A model generated the notes under the pieces. That model was not told the DNA's origin, ran no database searches, and saw nothing but the letters and a program-made list of their open reading frames with translations. From Phallusia mammillata (lineage: Eukaryota; Chordata; Ascidiacea; Phlebobranchia; Ascidiidae), in contig QLIY01000439.1 in assembly GCA_003260075.1 (NCBI GenBank), forward strand, positions 1 to 64,000: a DNA stretch of 64,000 nucleotides, in the 5' to 3' direction. This document shows positions 12,088-35,900 of the stretch, piece by piece. Within the stretch, counting starts at the first letter, position 1. Every line of letters begins with the position of its first letter. A program made the translations under genes and the position numbers.

Positions 12088-15047
12088 ATGAAGTACAGTT
12101 TGCTTGTATTAATGCTGTTGGCAACCTCACTGCAATTTGTAAAAGGTAAGTGTGTACTTAGGTTTGTCTTATTTGCTAACAAAATGACTTTAAAACTATT
12201 TTTTAGATAAACTGGTGTAGAAAACATAACAAAAGCTTCATGTAATTTTAAAGTTGACAAACATCAGCACTTCGAAAACAAAGCAGTTTTATTGTTTAAC
12301 ACAGACATAAAATCAGTGTCAGGGTATCGCATTTTAAAAAGTATTGCCATTGCATTAATAACCCACAGAGTGAGGCGATTTTTAAAAAGTTTACTTTATA
12401 TTTTACAAATGATCAGTTCATGCTACTGTTTTTATAACCCAACTTGAGACTTCTCTCATCAAATAAACTTCTTTTCAGGAGACATTTGTGGGTTTGAATT
12501 TTGCTCCTCTGGGGAATATTGTTGCACATCATCATTTGGCTCCTCTAACTGTTACAGTTCTAATCAGTTGTTCCTTTCTTGTGACTTCATTCCATATAAC
12601 TTCTTTACTCTCAGGTAATAAGTTTTAGTTGCATTACGAACCCTTCTGAATGTGGGTTCTGTTCTGTACACCTATATAATACTTGATTTGTCACCTGTAG
12701 CTGCCTTGCTCAAGAAAAGGCACAGCCAAAAAAAAATCACCCAAAACGGTGTTACACACATCTTATGTTTTTTTAAGATTTTATATGGTAATGAGCTAGT
12801 ACCCAGGCGCCCCCCCCCCGCCAAAAAAAAATCACCCAAAACGGTGTTACACACATCTTATGTTTTTATAAAGATTTTAGATGGTAATGAGCTAGTACCC
12901 AGGCATATAAATAGGAATTTCATAACCAGTAACATCTTGATGTCAACAACAAGATGCGCTTCTAGTTTTTAATTTGGATAGAGACGAGGACTTTGGATTG
13001 CATACCCAAAATGTTAAGCTTTTTTGCAGGATTACAACTACACATAAAAAAGTGAAATTGGCTATTTGCTCAAAAATGTTTGCTAATTTTATCACAATTT
13101 TTTTGAAACCGACGCTGCAGATAAATTGCAGTAAACCAGCACCAACAGATTTATTCTGCAGTGCCCCTTTACGTGAATGTTTGAACAAAGTGAAATCAAA
13201 CAACAAACGCACTCTGGTAAACTAGGTTATGATTCAGGGGATTACCGGTTATTGAAACAAAAGGAAAAGGAAGCACAGTGTAAACGGGCCTTTAATTTGG
13301 TCTACCATATTTCCATCAACAAAAAGGGGGACACATTGTCAAAAAAGGGTTTATGAGGTTATATTTTCACAAAAGTGTAAAATCCACCCATATTTGATGT
13401 AGATGTAGTTTTTAGCTGTTTCAAAGGCATATAAATGCCACATCGATAGTTAGTAAATCAAAAAATCCAAAAGGAGGACATTTGTGCACTTTTATTGTCA
13501 TCGGAGGATAACTTGGTTTTTGTTAAAAATGAGGACATGTCCTCCAAAAATAGGGCGTATGGTAGGCCTACTTTAGTACCGGTAGTTATTTTTACTCTAT
13601 TGAATCTTTTTTTTTTCACGGGGTTCGAACCCAGGACACTCCCGGCGCCCGGGGACGAATCCCGATCAAGGTTTTTTATGTCTGTATGTGGGTCAGGCGC
13701 GTTCGAACCCAGGACATCCCGGGGACGAATCCCGATCAAGGTTTTTTATGTCTGTATGTGGGTCAGGCGCGCCAGACCATTCGAATCTTTATTTTGTATG
13801 TTTCGACGTCTTCATCAGGGCAATGTCATCTACCCAACACAACTGTTCTTGTAATAACACCAAACATGGTAAACACAAAAATGAGAGACTAACCATACTT
13901 TTGGTGTTTAAAGCATTGGGGCCATAGTGGGAATTGTGATCGGTGGATTGTTTCTTGTCATCGGGTCGATTGTCGTAGTGGTGGTGTGTTGCTGCTCATC
14001 GAACAGAAGCAATCAGGGAGTCGTGCCAGGACAAGTGTTGACAACAACCACAACTTCACCTACAGGTAAGTGAAATAAAATTACTGTTTTAACCTCTAGA
14101 TCAGTGGTTCTCAACCGGGGCGTTCCCAGGGGGCCCGCGACAACTTCTTAATTTGCGCACAAAAAGATAGATAAATCGCCATTTTTAAAAACAACGCTTC
14201 CACGTTTTTTTAAATGGCATGAAACTCGTTTAAAATCGTTCTTCACAAGCGAAAAACCAAAATGCATTGGAGGCAACGGACGTAAATTGTCTGTGGAAAA
14301 CAAAGTCACATCACGATGCAATGGGTCTTTCTTGTAGATTCCCGACGTCGCAAACCAAACAAAGGGATTGAACTTTTGGTCCTGGACCAAACGTGGATGC
14401 TATTTTATGCACCATTTTTTGGTTGCTTGTTAATGAAAAAAGGACAAAAATACCCAAAACTCGAAGGGGTCCACAATTAAATTACAGCTTTGAAAAGGGT
14501 CCGAAATAGCAAAAAGGTTGAGAACCACTGCTCATAGATGTCTGAATTTGTCTAGCGTGAGCTGTAGACTAAAATCCCTGTGGATGCTATTTTGAAGTCA
14601 TCGGATTGTTACTAAAATGAGTGACAAAAACTAATGAACTTTTTTTTCATCTATGGTCGAAGCACGAACATCAGCCCATATAATTCTATGCCGCCGTTAT
14701 ACGTATTCGTGGTAATTGTATCGACGTCCGATAAAAAATGTTGTTTCATTTCGTGATAGCTGTATTATCCTTGTTAAGAGCCCTTCCGTATTCCCTTTAT
14801 TTGTTTTCTACATAATTTGGTATTACGCACGATTTGACACAAACTTTATCCATACTTTTCATTTTCAGCCACTGTTGGGGTTGGGAATCCAGCCTACAAT
14901 ACCCAGTACATGTATCAAGGAAATATCCAGTCAACTTCGATTGGCTACCCAACACCCTACACAATTCAAGGAGCGCAGGGTGAAAAACTTCCCCCTTATC
15001 CAGCAGCACAGCCTGTCCCACATCCATATGGATCGTCTGAGCAATGA
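12088..15047 (+). CDS. Small single-pass membrane protein, shisa / CYYR1-like
   Basis: Exons 12088-12145, 12479-12614, 13914-14065 and 14869-15047 join in phases 1, 2, 1 to a 174-aa protein. Residues 1-19 are a signal peptide (MKYSLLVLMLLATSLQFVK). A short luminal part of about 45 residues holds six cysteines including EYCC. A TM segment follows (IGAIVGIVIGGLFLVIGSI...), then a CCC cluster likely to be palmitoylated. The cytosolic tail is rich in Tyr, Pro, Gln and Thr, with LPPYP, an L/PPxY-type WW-binding motif. This order matches the shisa / CYYR1 / WBP1-VOPP1 class; members act as adaptors in endosomal and trafficking pathways. Which subfamily is unclear because the cysteine spacing is short. 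Intron 2 (12615-13913) is filled with repeats and one duplicated block. Confidence 0.75.
12725..12904. repeat. 85-bp duplication around C10 at 12810-12819
   Basis: 12725-12809 (gccaaaaaaaaatcaccc... to acccaggcg) is repeated with few changes at 12820-12904. It lies in intron 2 of the shisa-like gene and has the same ten-base C spacer as the other duplications. Confidence 0.8.
13623..13775. repeat. Two-unit 78-bp tandem repeat with B-box-like GTTCGAACCC
   Basis: GTTCGAACCC occurs at 13623 and 13701. Each is followed by ...ggggacgaatcccgatcaagg and 'atgtctgtatgtgggtcagg'. The GTTCGAACC core resembles an RNA polymerase III B box, so a tRNA-derived SINE fragment is possible. No A box was found at normal spacing. 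Confidence 0.55.
14102..14530. mobile_element. hAT-type MITE in shisa-like intron 3
   Basis: Begins CAGTGGTTCTCAACC and ends with its inverse GGTTGAGAACCACTG. The flanks ctctagat (14094-14101) and ctcataga(t) (14531 on) are a decayed 8-bp TSD. It is 429 bp long with no convincing coding potential. The same end sequence family recurs at 46474 and 47774. Confidence 0.8.
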
Positions 15048-15088
15048 GTTTCTTGCTTTTGTGTATGCTTTATGGGCTAGCTTGCTTC

Positions 15089-15280
15089 AATAAATAGTGT
15101 GTACAGTTACTAAAGTTTGTAACTAGGACTTAAAATATTGTGGAAGGTATCTGTTTAGAATAGCTTACATTGTAATATATTTACCCATTTTTTTAGCATA
15201 ATTCAGATTAAATTATGTGCAACAAGATGAAACCACTTCACAATTTATCGCAACAAAATCTTGAAACAAAGTTTAATAAA
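15089..15280 (+). terminator. Poly(A) signals of the shisa-like gene
   Basis: AATAAA occurs at 15089-15094 and again at 15275-15280. The distal one lies about 20 bases from the oppositely oriented AATAAA of EEF1B, so the transcripts would meet or overlap tail to tail. Confidence 0.6.
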
Positions 15281-15297
15281 GTCTGAGTGAACTAATT

Positions 15298-15303
15298 TTT
15301 ATT
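15298..15303 (-). terminator. Poly(A) signal of EEF1B
   Basis: AATAAA on the minus strand, only 16 bases downstream of the TAA stop at 15319-15321. It gives a very short 3'UTR and converges with the neighbouring plus-strand signal. Confidence 0.6.
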
Positions 15304-15318
15304 TGCGAAATATTTTGT

Positions 15319-17593
15319 TTAAACTTTGTTGAAGGCGGCAATGTCAATAGATTGAACTAAATCCTCAAATCCAGTGATTTCTTCTTCAAGGAAATCAGTG
15401 GAAACCTGTAAATAAATGCAAACCTGTATTAGCTAGCAGTCAACCTATATGTTTGTCAAACCGGTCCATGTAATTTTTACACCTTTTTATATGGTTTGCA
15501 CTAGATCAGACATGAACCTATGGCTCCCAAGTCAGATATGGCTAATTTTTTGACGGAGATGGCTCTTGAGAAAAATCTTACTTTGAATTTCTTAACACGC
15601 TGAGCAATAAACACATCTGCTAAAATTATTTCCAAGTTTTCATCTATAAATCCATATTTGCATGTTTCATTTGTGTTTTATGCACTTTTAGGTGTTCAAA
15701 GCAAATAAATATTCCATGCATAAGACAGAAAATAAATATGTGACTTTGCTAAAAAAGGAGTGCCCCTGGACTAGATATAAACTACAGTTTAGTAATTGCA
15801 ATGCTATTTCAGATACTTACTTTATCATCTTCAACAACACAGGTAATTTGTAACTTTTTAATTCCATAACCCACAGCTACAAGTTTGGCTGCAAAAAAAG
15901 TTTGACACAATTAGAAAAATGCTTTTTGTCCTTATAATTTTGACACATGCAAGGAAACAGTGACAGATAAGGACCATTATAAAAGTTAACCTGCATTTAG
16001 TTTACCAAATCTTTATGTTTCAAAATGCCTAATAAATAAAATTAGTGTAATCAAAACGTGCAGGGGACCCGTAAATAAATAAATTCAAGTATAAAACTAG
16101 GCCTCATTACTTACATGCTCCCCACACAAGACCATCAGTGGCAACTGAACGGACACACTTCTCAATTTCTTTCATGTCAGTTGTATCGTCCCAAGGTTTC
16201 ACATCAAGTACAATGTTGGACTTGGCAATAACAGCAGGCTCTGAAAAACCATATCTTTTTTATGAAACAAGCACTGCTTTGAGGTCAATGTTCGTTTGTT
16301 AGTCCTCAAATTACTTTCCACACATCAACCAGAAAACAAAACAATAAAATAGTTTCACTACATATACATATATGTTGGAAATTTACACAAATCACATGGT
16401 TTTTGAGAAAAAAGGACAGCGTTTTATCTTTGGTTTATTTCCCAACATTTTATCACAAGTTTGTTTTGCAATCAAAGTTATTAAATGTATCCAATACAAA
16501 ACAAGCAGGGTTACAGCTGCAGATGAAACGTAAACCAATAAACAGAAATTACTTTTGTTTTTCTTTGCAGCATACATTGCCAATCTTTCCTGTTTTAATT
16601 TCTCTGCTTCTTCATCCTCCTCATCATCATCACTTCCAAAAAGATCGATGTCATCATCGTCATCATCTTCTGCAGCTGCACTGTTGCCATTGGTTACAGT
16701 TTGTGCTGGTCCGTAGCTATCCAAAGGTTTCTTAATTCCTGGAAGACTAAAGACAGTTTATTATTAGCTAGCTGTTTGTGCAAACCAGCTGGAAGCCGGA
16801 CCAAATATAAATGCTTATTTTTTTCAAGTCAGCTTTCTGTGAAGATCCTAACTACTAATTGAAAGATTAAAACAAACCTTGCACATTTTGAGAGCCAATC
16901 ATATATTTTCTATATAGATAGGTTCCTGTTTTAGTTCGCTAAACACTGGAAATAACATTACCGCAAAATAGGATAGTGACGTCACAACAAAACACCGAAG
17001 AAAAACCACTGAAGAACATCTCACAAAATTTAACTAAAGCATAAAATTACCAGAAAAATATATGATAAAAACAAACATAAATGACGGTACCTGCCAAACT
17101 TGAGTTTGTATGAATTGATGTGATTATACCACCGGAGTGCATGAGGAAAGTCACTGCAGGGCGGTCCGGCCATTGCCTCAAAAACTGCAACATCTGCTTG
17201 AGATGGAACATACCTTCAAGTGCAAACATGACATGTGAATTAGTGGGTTATTAAGAAACATGTTGTGTATAGTTTAAAGCTGATAAGCACCAGACTCAGA
17301 CAACAGACCTAGAAAATCATAACTTTAAGAAGAATAGAGTCATTATTATACCAAAATACCAACAGCTTAGCAAAATACTGATCACTGTTGAACTAGGTTA
17401 AACCAGTTCTCCATTTTCTTGAGGTTATGAAACGTTAGTTCACAAAAATAATCCATCAACACATCACTGAATTATTACTGTCTACAGCGTACAATATCGC
17501 AAATAAAACTTACCCTTCCATATAACTTTTGTCTGCCAAGAAGGAGTTGAGGGCAGACAGACCCGCATCCGATTTTATGTTTCCAAATCCCAT
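15319..17593 (-). CDS. EEF1B2: Elongation factor 1-beta (eEF1A guanine nucleotide exchange factor)
   Basis: Exons 17593-17514, 17213-17091, 16746-16553, 16240-16115, 15888-15821 and 15405-15319 join in phase to 225 aa, the usual family length. The N-terminal GST-C-like part starts [12 protein letters not shown] and contains [13 protein letters not shown] and [10 protein letters not shown] linker is followed by the acidic stretch and the conserved [12 protein letters not shown], which holds the CK2-type serine. The C-terminal exchange domain shows [34 protein letters not shown] and ends DIAAFNKV. The protein reloads eEF1A with GTP during translation elongation as part of the cytosolic eEF1 complex. 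Assignment by recognition of these blocks is very secure; there are no missing catalytic-domain segments. Confidence 0.97.
15507..15768. mobile_element. Degenerate hAT-type MITE in EEF1B intron 5
   Basis: The segment runs from CAGACATGAACCTATGGCTC to GGAGTGCCCCTG between cactagat (15499-15506) and gactagat (15769-15776), a 7/8 target-site duplication. Its internal 'cctatggctccc' resembles hAT MITE ends. The terminal inverted repeats are weak. Confidence 0.6.
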
Positions 17594-17996
17594 TTTAACA
17601 GAAACGTTTTTTTACAAAAAATGCCAAAAGATGAAACGTGCACTTTGTAGTGAAGGCAACGTGGAAAAGGATACGTTTCGATCCGGACCACTGAAGCACT
17701 AACCCACGACCAAAATCCATAGAAAACAAATTATCGTGTTTGATAGATACTTTGCTCTCGGTTATTAATAATTTTTGATGTTTGCATTTAAATCTATGCA
17801 ATTCTAGCGTAATTTTGCGTTCACATGTTAAAGTATGTAAAGCTTTGCACAATTTGATTTCATCACGATTAAAAACTCTTTCACACTTTTACGCAACGAT
17901 AAAAAAGCAAATCAAGACGGAACATTTAAATTAAACCCGTGACAGTAGATAATTCCTTTTATAAAAGAAAAGGTGTTTACGCCCATTGTGTTAAAC

Positions 17997-18092
17997 CAGT
18001 GATTTTCGACCGGAGTACCATGGAGCACTAGTATTTAAACTCCTTGTGAAACACCTGATGATCTTTCACAGAACGCCGGTTGAACATCACAG
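17997..18092. mobile_element. Short hAT-type MITE
   Basis: CAGTGATTTTCGACCGG at the left and CCGGTTGAACATCACAG at the right are inverted copies with a few mismatches. The left flank tgttaaac matches the right flank tgttaac(c) once the element at 18100-18473 is removed. A younger MITE has therefore landed in the TSD of this one. Confidence 0.65.
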
Positions 18093-18099
18093 TGTTAAC

Positions 18100-18473
18100 T
18101 AGTGATGGGACGATACCTAGTTTTGAAGCGAGTACCGATGCCGAGTACGAGTACCACATGTATATACCTTCGATACCGAGTACTTAAGTACATTGTTGTA
18201 CTTAGTTGTATATCACCATGGTCGGGGTACAGGCGCACACACGCACATGAAGAAAAATGTGATCTCCACACGATAGCGAAAAAAATATACGTAACCGGGA
18301 GGAACTTTTTTCCGATTTTGTGCTGTCCAAAGCAAATATTCGCATAAAGTTGGCTGTATTCCTATGTTAAACCGACCTTCGGTATTCGCACGTCGGTATC
18401 TAAAACTGAGACAAAATATTTCGATACCGAGTACGAGTATAGATACCACTGAAATCGTTCGATACCATCACTA
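18100..18473. mobile_element. hAT-type MITE of the TAGTGATGG family
   Basis: Starts TAGTGATGGGACGATACC and ends GATACCATCACTA. The flanks gtgttaac (18092-18099) and ctgttaac (18474-18481) are a 7/8 TSD. The interior carries repeated cgagtacgagta motifs. It is non-coding; the open frames across it are incidental. Confidence 0.75.
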
Positions 18474-18680
18474 CTGTTAACCTATCTCAAAAGAGTGTCA
18501 GCAATCGAATAAAATCATCGTTTTTTATAGGCGTATACCAGCTGATCACCGCTGCTACATTTCACGTTCTTGATCTAAAACAAGAGTGGTTATATCTGCA
18601 CATCTAGGCTTTTGATTTTGGTTAGGCATTAGCCAAAAACAAATATAGCGCCCACGCGTATACGAAATATTACATTTAAT

Positions 18681-18882
18681 CAGTGGTGGGATTTAGCCGG
18701 TTCGCACCGGTTCTATAGAACCGTGTCACGAAATTTTATGAGATCAGCGAACCGCCGGTTAACAAATGGGACTTTTTGTAACAGAACCGGCTGAAAAATA
18801 TGACTTTTGTGATAGAATAGGCTGACAAAATATGACTTTTGTAATAGAACCGGGTGACAAAAAAATTTGAATCCCACCACTG
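18681..18882. mobile_element. hAT-type MITE of the CAGTGGTGGG family, copy 1
   Basis: Ends are CAGTGGTGGGATTTAGCCGG and AATCCCACCACTG, with a perfect 8-bp TSD catttaat at 18673-18680 and 18883-18890. Internal repeats of 'tatgacttttgt' and 'gaaccgg' are shared with the copy at 19965, which is inverted. Confidence 0.9.
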
Positions 18883-19339
18883 CATTTAATTAACATCAGG
18901 TGGCAACATAGAGCTAAAGATTTTGGTTGAAGCAACTGCATGTGATTACTCCATACAATAGAACATTGGACGAAACAAGAAATCACGGGTTTCAATTTTT
19001 TATCATTGGTGCCTTTATCCTAACCCTGTTTTCTTAGCGCTTTGAACATGATGTATATATTTATTTAACAAACAAATTACAAACCCATATTGCATGCTTA
19101 ATTTAATACGCGATTTCAGGTTCCATGGGCTTAATGACTCGCATCACTGCGCAGATATCGTAAATCAACAATTGTATAAGAAATGAGTAGTGATAGAGTA
19201 AATTTTGATGACTTTCGTTCACCCATCAATCAACATTACAACACAAAAATCCCTGTCTCGGCTTTGGGTAGTACCATCCTAACTTCCTCCTTGGAAGGGC
19301 ATCTAATGATTCTTGAGATCTGTCTCAAAGACGTGAAGT
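18883..19339. other. 3' flank of MLST8
   Basis: No gene was found. A minus-strand AATAAA at 19060-19065 is the probable poly(A) signal of MLST8, about 275 bases after its stop. Confidence 0.45.
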
Positions 19340-30997
<11,658 letters not shown>

Positions 30998-32837
30998 TTT
31001 CGTAGTATTTTGACAAAAACTTTAATCGCAATATTTTGTTCTTTTCGTTCAAGTTTATTTGTTCCAAATCAATGCACAAACAAAGCTTGCGTGGATTTAG
31101 TCAGATTGCCATAGTAATGAGGTATTCTCAAACAAAATTATATTTGAAGTTTAACAGTTTGCTACAATACAATTGAGTGTAATACAGTTGTTTTTACAAA
31201 ATTTTCTTTAAGGAGTAAAAACACGAACAAAACTTAAAAGTTTTGCAAACAAGCAAGTTATTTGCATATCATTTTTACTAAATATAGTCAATATTTTATA
31301 TTGTACCTTAATATTTGTCAAACTTTTTTCACCAATTTGAAGGGGTTTCCCCTTTTCAAAAACTGTTCAATTTCGGGATCAACATACCCGGCGCCAAGTG
31401 TGCCCGATTAGTGCCAATGATCTAAAATTTTGCATGCATTTGTTTTGCAACGAATTTTCTGTCGCCAACGACAAATTTTTGAACTTAAAAAGTGCCAAAA
31501 ATAGTTTTTTGGGTAGCTGGTGGTGAACGCATTTAAAGCCATGGGAATTTTGCTGACAACTCACCCCCCTCATATCTCCTCTAATGAAATGGAACTTTGT
31601 TTTGACTTTGGTTTCCTCTTCTGTGGACTGCCTTTCAGATTGTAACAATGACTCAAATAAAATTTTAAACAAACCAGACTCAAAATGTCACTCAGATTAA
31701 CGAAGTAATTGTTAATTTGTAACAAGTTGGCCAGGAAACGAACAGCAGGAGCAAAAACTTCACTACAAGAAACGGTAAAATAAAATTCAGCTGCAAGAAA
31801 GTACGGGCAGGAGCAAAAAGGGCTGAACAAAATATGTGCACAAATATTGAACCTAAACAACAGTACCATTTAAATCACTTTTTTACTATTTAGAGATGAA
31901 CTAAGGAAAAGTCATGATTATTGTTTCTTTTGTTTATGGACGATATTCGGGTGGTATCAATGTCTATCACTTGAGGCGCTGCTGGTTGGTGGGTGGACCG
32001 GGGTATTGTGGGACGTGTTTACGTATTTGAGGTTGCAACACGAGTTCAAAAGCGCCACAATAAAATACAATAAGTATTGCTGTGGGTAGAAATATTACAA
32101 GTTTACTACGTCAAGCAAGTTCATTAACAAGCTTTGTGTGGTCAACCGCAGTTCAAACCAATATCGCCACGACCCGCTTATTGCAAGACAACGAAATGCT
32201 AGACCAAAAAGCAGTGAAAATCATAAAAGCAACTTTAGAAAACTCGAGATGATTGTGATGTTTGTTGCAGTACATGACTCCATAATGCATTTTACAGCTT
32301 GTACATTGCAGCCTATCACAGTATACACTTCAACATTCTCAACGAGGAGAAATAAGGACGAGCCTCAAACTCGCAAACGTATATTACAAGTTGTTCTAAC
32401 ATTTACGTTGTTCGCTTGTAAGTGAATTCGGCGGAAGTAGAACGTTTGAAGCATTTTACATAAAGCAGCATAACGAGTGACAGAATAAGTCCGATGACAT
32501 CACAAGTGCTTGGATGATGATGATATGTCCATGAATTTATATGAAAGCAACAACCGCAGACACGTGGATTATTATGTATATATGATGTCACTTGAGTCAC
32601 TCTTCAACATACTCGCCAACAACAAGGTTGCTCTCCAAGTTCAAAAACATCTTTGAAAAAATGAACGCGACATGAATTGGCAGCACGCTTATATCATGTG
32701 ACAGGGAAGAAACTTGAAACAAAAAACAGGAGCCGCAGAACTTTGTCCCCCGGGGTTAAAAGGTTAACTTCGACGCCGCTTCATTGGTTTCCTTGTTAAA
32801 AGCAAGTGCTGCTCACGTCATTAAAGGGTGACGCAGT
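30998..32837. other. Intergenic region between MLST8 start and KCC stop
   Basis: It must hold the MLST8 promoter and the KCC 3'UTR. I could not support any exon in it, nor a canonical KCC poly(A) signal. The open frames here do not resemble known proteins. Confidence 0.5.
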
Positions 32838-32929
32838 TTATGAGTAAATGGTGATGACCTCACGACCTCCACCTCGTACCATCAGAACTCGATCTAAACC
32901 TTCAGTTAGAACTTCAAGAAATTCGATGT
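32838..32929 (-). CDS. kcc: KCC terminal exon
   Basis: The exon encodes [20 protein letters not shown] and the invariant C-terminus EVITIYS followed by TAA. It joins the previous exon (33328-33189) through a split TAC codon. The donor there is a weak GTATCC, but the junction SNYIEFLEV matches the vertebrate protein exactly in layout. Confidence 0.93.
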
Positions 32930-35900
32930 CTGCAGTGGTCAGTGATATGGGGTTAAGAAAAATAATAACTTTCTGAAAACAGTTAGTGCTGAAACAAAAA
33001 TGATTGACCCCATTTATTTGCAACCCCAAGGCAAAAACACTTTTGGCAACCAAAAAAAGAGGTTCTAGTCAAAATAATCCAAACGCAACATTAATTTACC
33101 GAAATAGTATGTTAATCAAACCTAATGCCTCAATGCAAAGCTAAACTTAAGTTTGCAAATACGAATGTATATCATTAAAAAAGGATACAGTTTGATTCCC
33201 TGGCAGTGTTTGTCCCCTTCGGTGGTCCAGGCAGGTTGAGGATGACCAACTTTGCTTCGTGCGATTTGTTCACAATCACCTCGTTCAGTTTTACAGCTGT
33301 GTGCATGCGGCGGACATTCGTCGATTCACTAGAAAACACCAACGTTAGTATGCCTCCAAATATTGGGGATCTCAAATACATGGTTTGGGAAACACGATAC
33401 ACCGGTTTTGGAAAAGGCCATAATTATTAAATTGCAACTATAAGTAAGAGTCACGGTCTCAATGCATTCGATTTGGGGACATTTGCGACATTCAGATGGC
33501 CTTCTTGTTTCTTTGCTTTTAACCGGTGGTCCACAACTTAGCATTGCCTCTGTTCTCTGCTTGGTGCATCACAGGCTACATGTAATACAGCTATACTAGA
33601 TAACGAAATCAACGTAATATGACTGTGTTTCTTGACAAGAATTATTTCAGGTAGATTGGAATTCACGTTAACATACCTTTAAAAGAAATTCGAAAACAAA
33701 TTTTGATTAGTTTGTGTATCTTCGAAGGACGATCTACTTTTTTTAAACCCAGGCCAAAGCCCTCAAGATTTTTACTTACGGTACTATATTAAGCAAATTG
33801 CCAAATTCTTTTTTCTTTTTCTTTGGTTGTTCCTCTCCATCCATCTCATTGATTTGCTGGGCGGATCTTTGGGCCAGTTTGCCAGGTGTCCATGTCATCT
33901 GTACGGCGTCCGAATTGACGCCGTAAGAAAGGTCGGCGGCGTTTGTGGCTTCAACGGCGGCGCCACGGCTTTCCTGCCGGTTCAACTGCAGTTTTCCCAT
34001 CACACTGGTAAACTGTAAATATAGAAATCGTAACCATTAAGTCTTTAGCTCTGAAAAACGCCTTTGGATGTTGGCATCAAACCAAAGGTAAGCCTGTTTT
34101 GGGCTTTTCGTTTAAATCACACTTAATAATAATAAAGGAAATAAAAAGAGTAAAAACACAACACAACAAATGAAACTTATGAAATGAAAGCATTTTTACA
34201 AACTGAACCGAAAAGACAACAATGTACGATGTGTGAACATGTTAAAAACAGTCAAGTTGCTAGTGAAAGGCATTGTCAGCTTTTTTGTCAGGCCAGATGT
34301 AATAGATAGGTGGATTGAAGCAGACGAAATAAAAGTTTTATCATGAAATAATATTTGTACTAAACAATAAACATGCAATATGGACCGTTTTAACTTTCGA
34401 GTCTATGGTTAATTGTCACTTAATGTTTCACGCACTACAAGTGCTTATATAGTGGCATGATTGACCTTCCATACAAGCACAAAGTGCATGGTGTGATATT
34501 CTCTACCGTTAGTGACCGGCAACTGACTTTACGCCCTGATCATAAAAAGTCTCTGCTGGGCTTGGATTAGACTGAAACATGAACTAAGAATTTAAANATG
34601 CTCAAGCAGAAAAGGTGGATGAAACGTCATATTACAATCCTGATCTTCATTATAACAGAGCACAAGCATACAGGTTTTTCTTGTTCCATTTTATTGTCAT
34701 ATTGATCAAAATAGTTTTAATTTAACCTAGAGCACATTTTGTGAAAGATATGGGGAGCAGTATACTCTTGCATTTGAAGGATGGAAAAAAGCAGTTGCAC
34801 TTGACCCGATGTAACTTGGGGTTCGACCAAAGGCTGAAGAATATCGTAGGGGTTCGGCCGTTATAAAAAGGTTAAGAACCACTGCATTAGGGGATTTGGG
34901 CTTGGGTTTCTTAAAAAAGACGGGTTTGATTTGGTCATTACTGCACACTCTGTGTCATTATCATTTTTAAAATGAAACTAGAAAGGTGGCTTTCTGATAT
35001 ACTTCCATTTTATATATTCTATATCCTTTTTTACCAATTTACTATACACATCATTTAACCTACACATAGAATATCATACATCGCACCAAACAACAAAGCA
35101 TGAAACTCCAAGATGCTGTACTTTAGTCAGTACAGCCGTTTCAAAAATTTTACGTTTTGGGGGCCTGTGGGTGAACCGCTGGGTCAATCGGCGTCAAACT
35201 TCAGGAGGATCAAATTTGGATTATTAACTAACATCTCTGTAAATTTGAAAGGGGAAGGGGACCCATAATAACTTAGTTCAAAACAAAAGCCAAACACAAA
35301 AGAAAAGTAACAAAAACTCGCAAAACATACAAAGCCGCATGCTCAACGACCACAGGTGACGTCATGCACACGTAACACACGAGTAACGTCACATGTATCA
35401 CGTGATACCTCGCCGTTGCTTTCAGGCGTCGGGGAATCGGGAATTTCCCCGTTTTCGTTGTTCTGTTGTCTGTGATTGCTGGTCTTGGTTGGGGTACGAA
35501 AGCGAACGCTTCGAGAACGTTCGATCACTTGACCGACCTTGCATTGTTACGTCACAGTGGTTACTGGTTATGTATTATTCGTGGCCAAACATTAGAGTTT
35601 AAAGGGAAATTTTGGTTTGAAGTAAAATTGTTTTGACAACGTTTGTAGAAAAAACAAAAACAAAATTCGCATTATTATTAAGTTGTTCCCACCCAAACGC
35701 AGTAAAACGTGCATAAAAAACGGGCTACTTGCAAAATCATTCAAATTCAACACCCTTCAACAATGTATAACACTCGACAAGCAAATTTTACCATTAGTAC
35801 CAAACTGAGCAATCATTGTCACGTCACACCCTTATTCGGAAAAAAGTAATTATGACGAACATAAAATAATTGTTTTTACCTCCCGTTCAGATTCCTTCTT

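Larger units (their letters stand above)
34013..35879. other. KCC intron with repeat fragments and a single N
   Basis: No exon found. It contains one ambiguous base at 34597 and a right end of a CAGTGGTTCTTAACC-type hAT element ending at 34884. It also contains two segments (34975-35068 and 35137-35272) that recur in order in the intron at 38.6-40.3 kb, and a TGACGTCA at 35357-35364. Confidence 0.6.

Noticed and set aside
17214..17513. Possible C/D-box snoRNA in EEF1B intron 1, since vertebrate EEF1B2 introns host snoRNAs
   Set aside because: Only partial C-box (TGATGGA) and D-box matches at unsuitable spacing, and no terminal stem.
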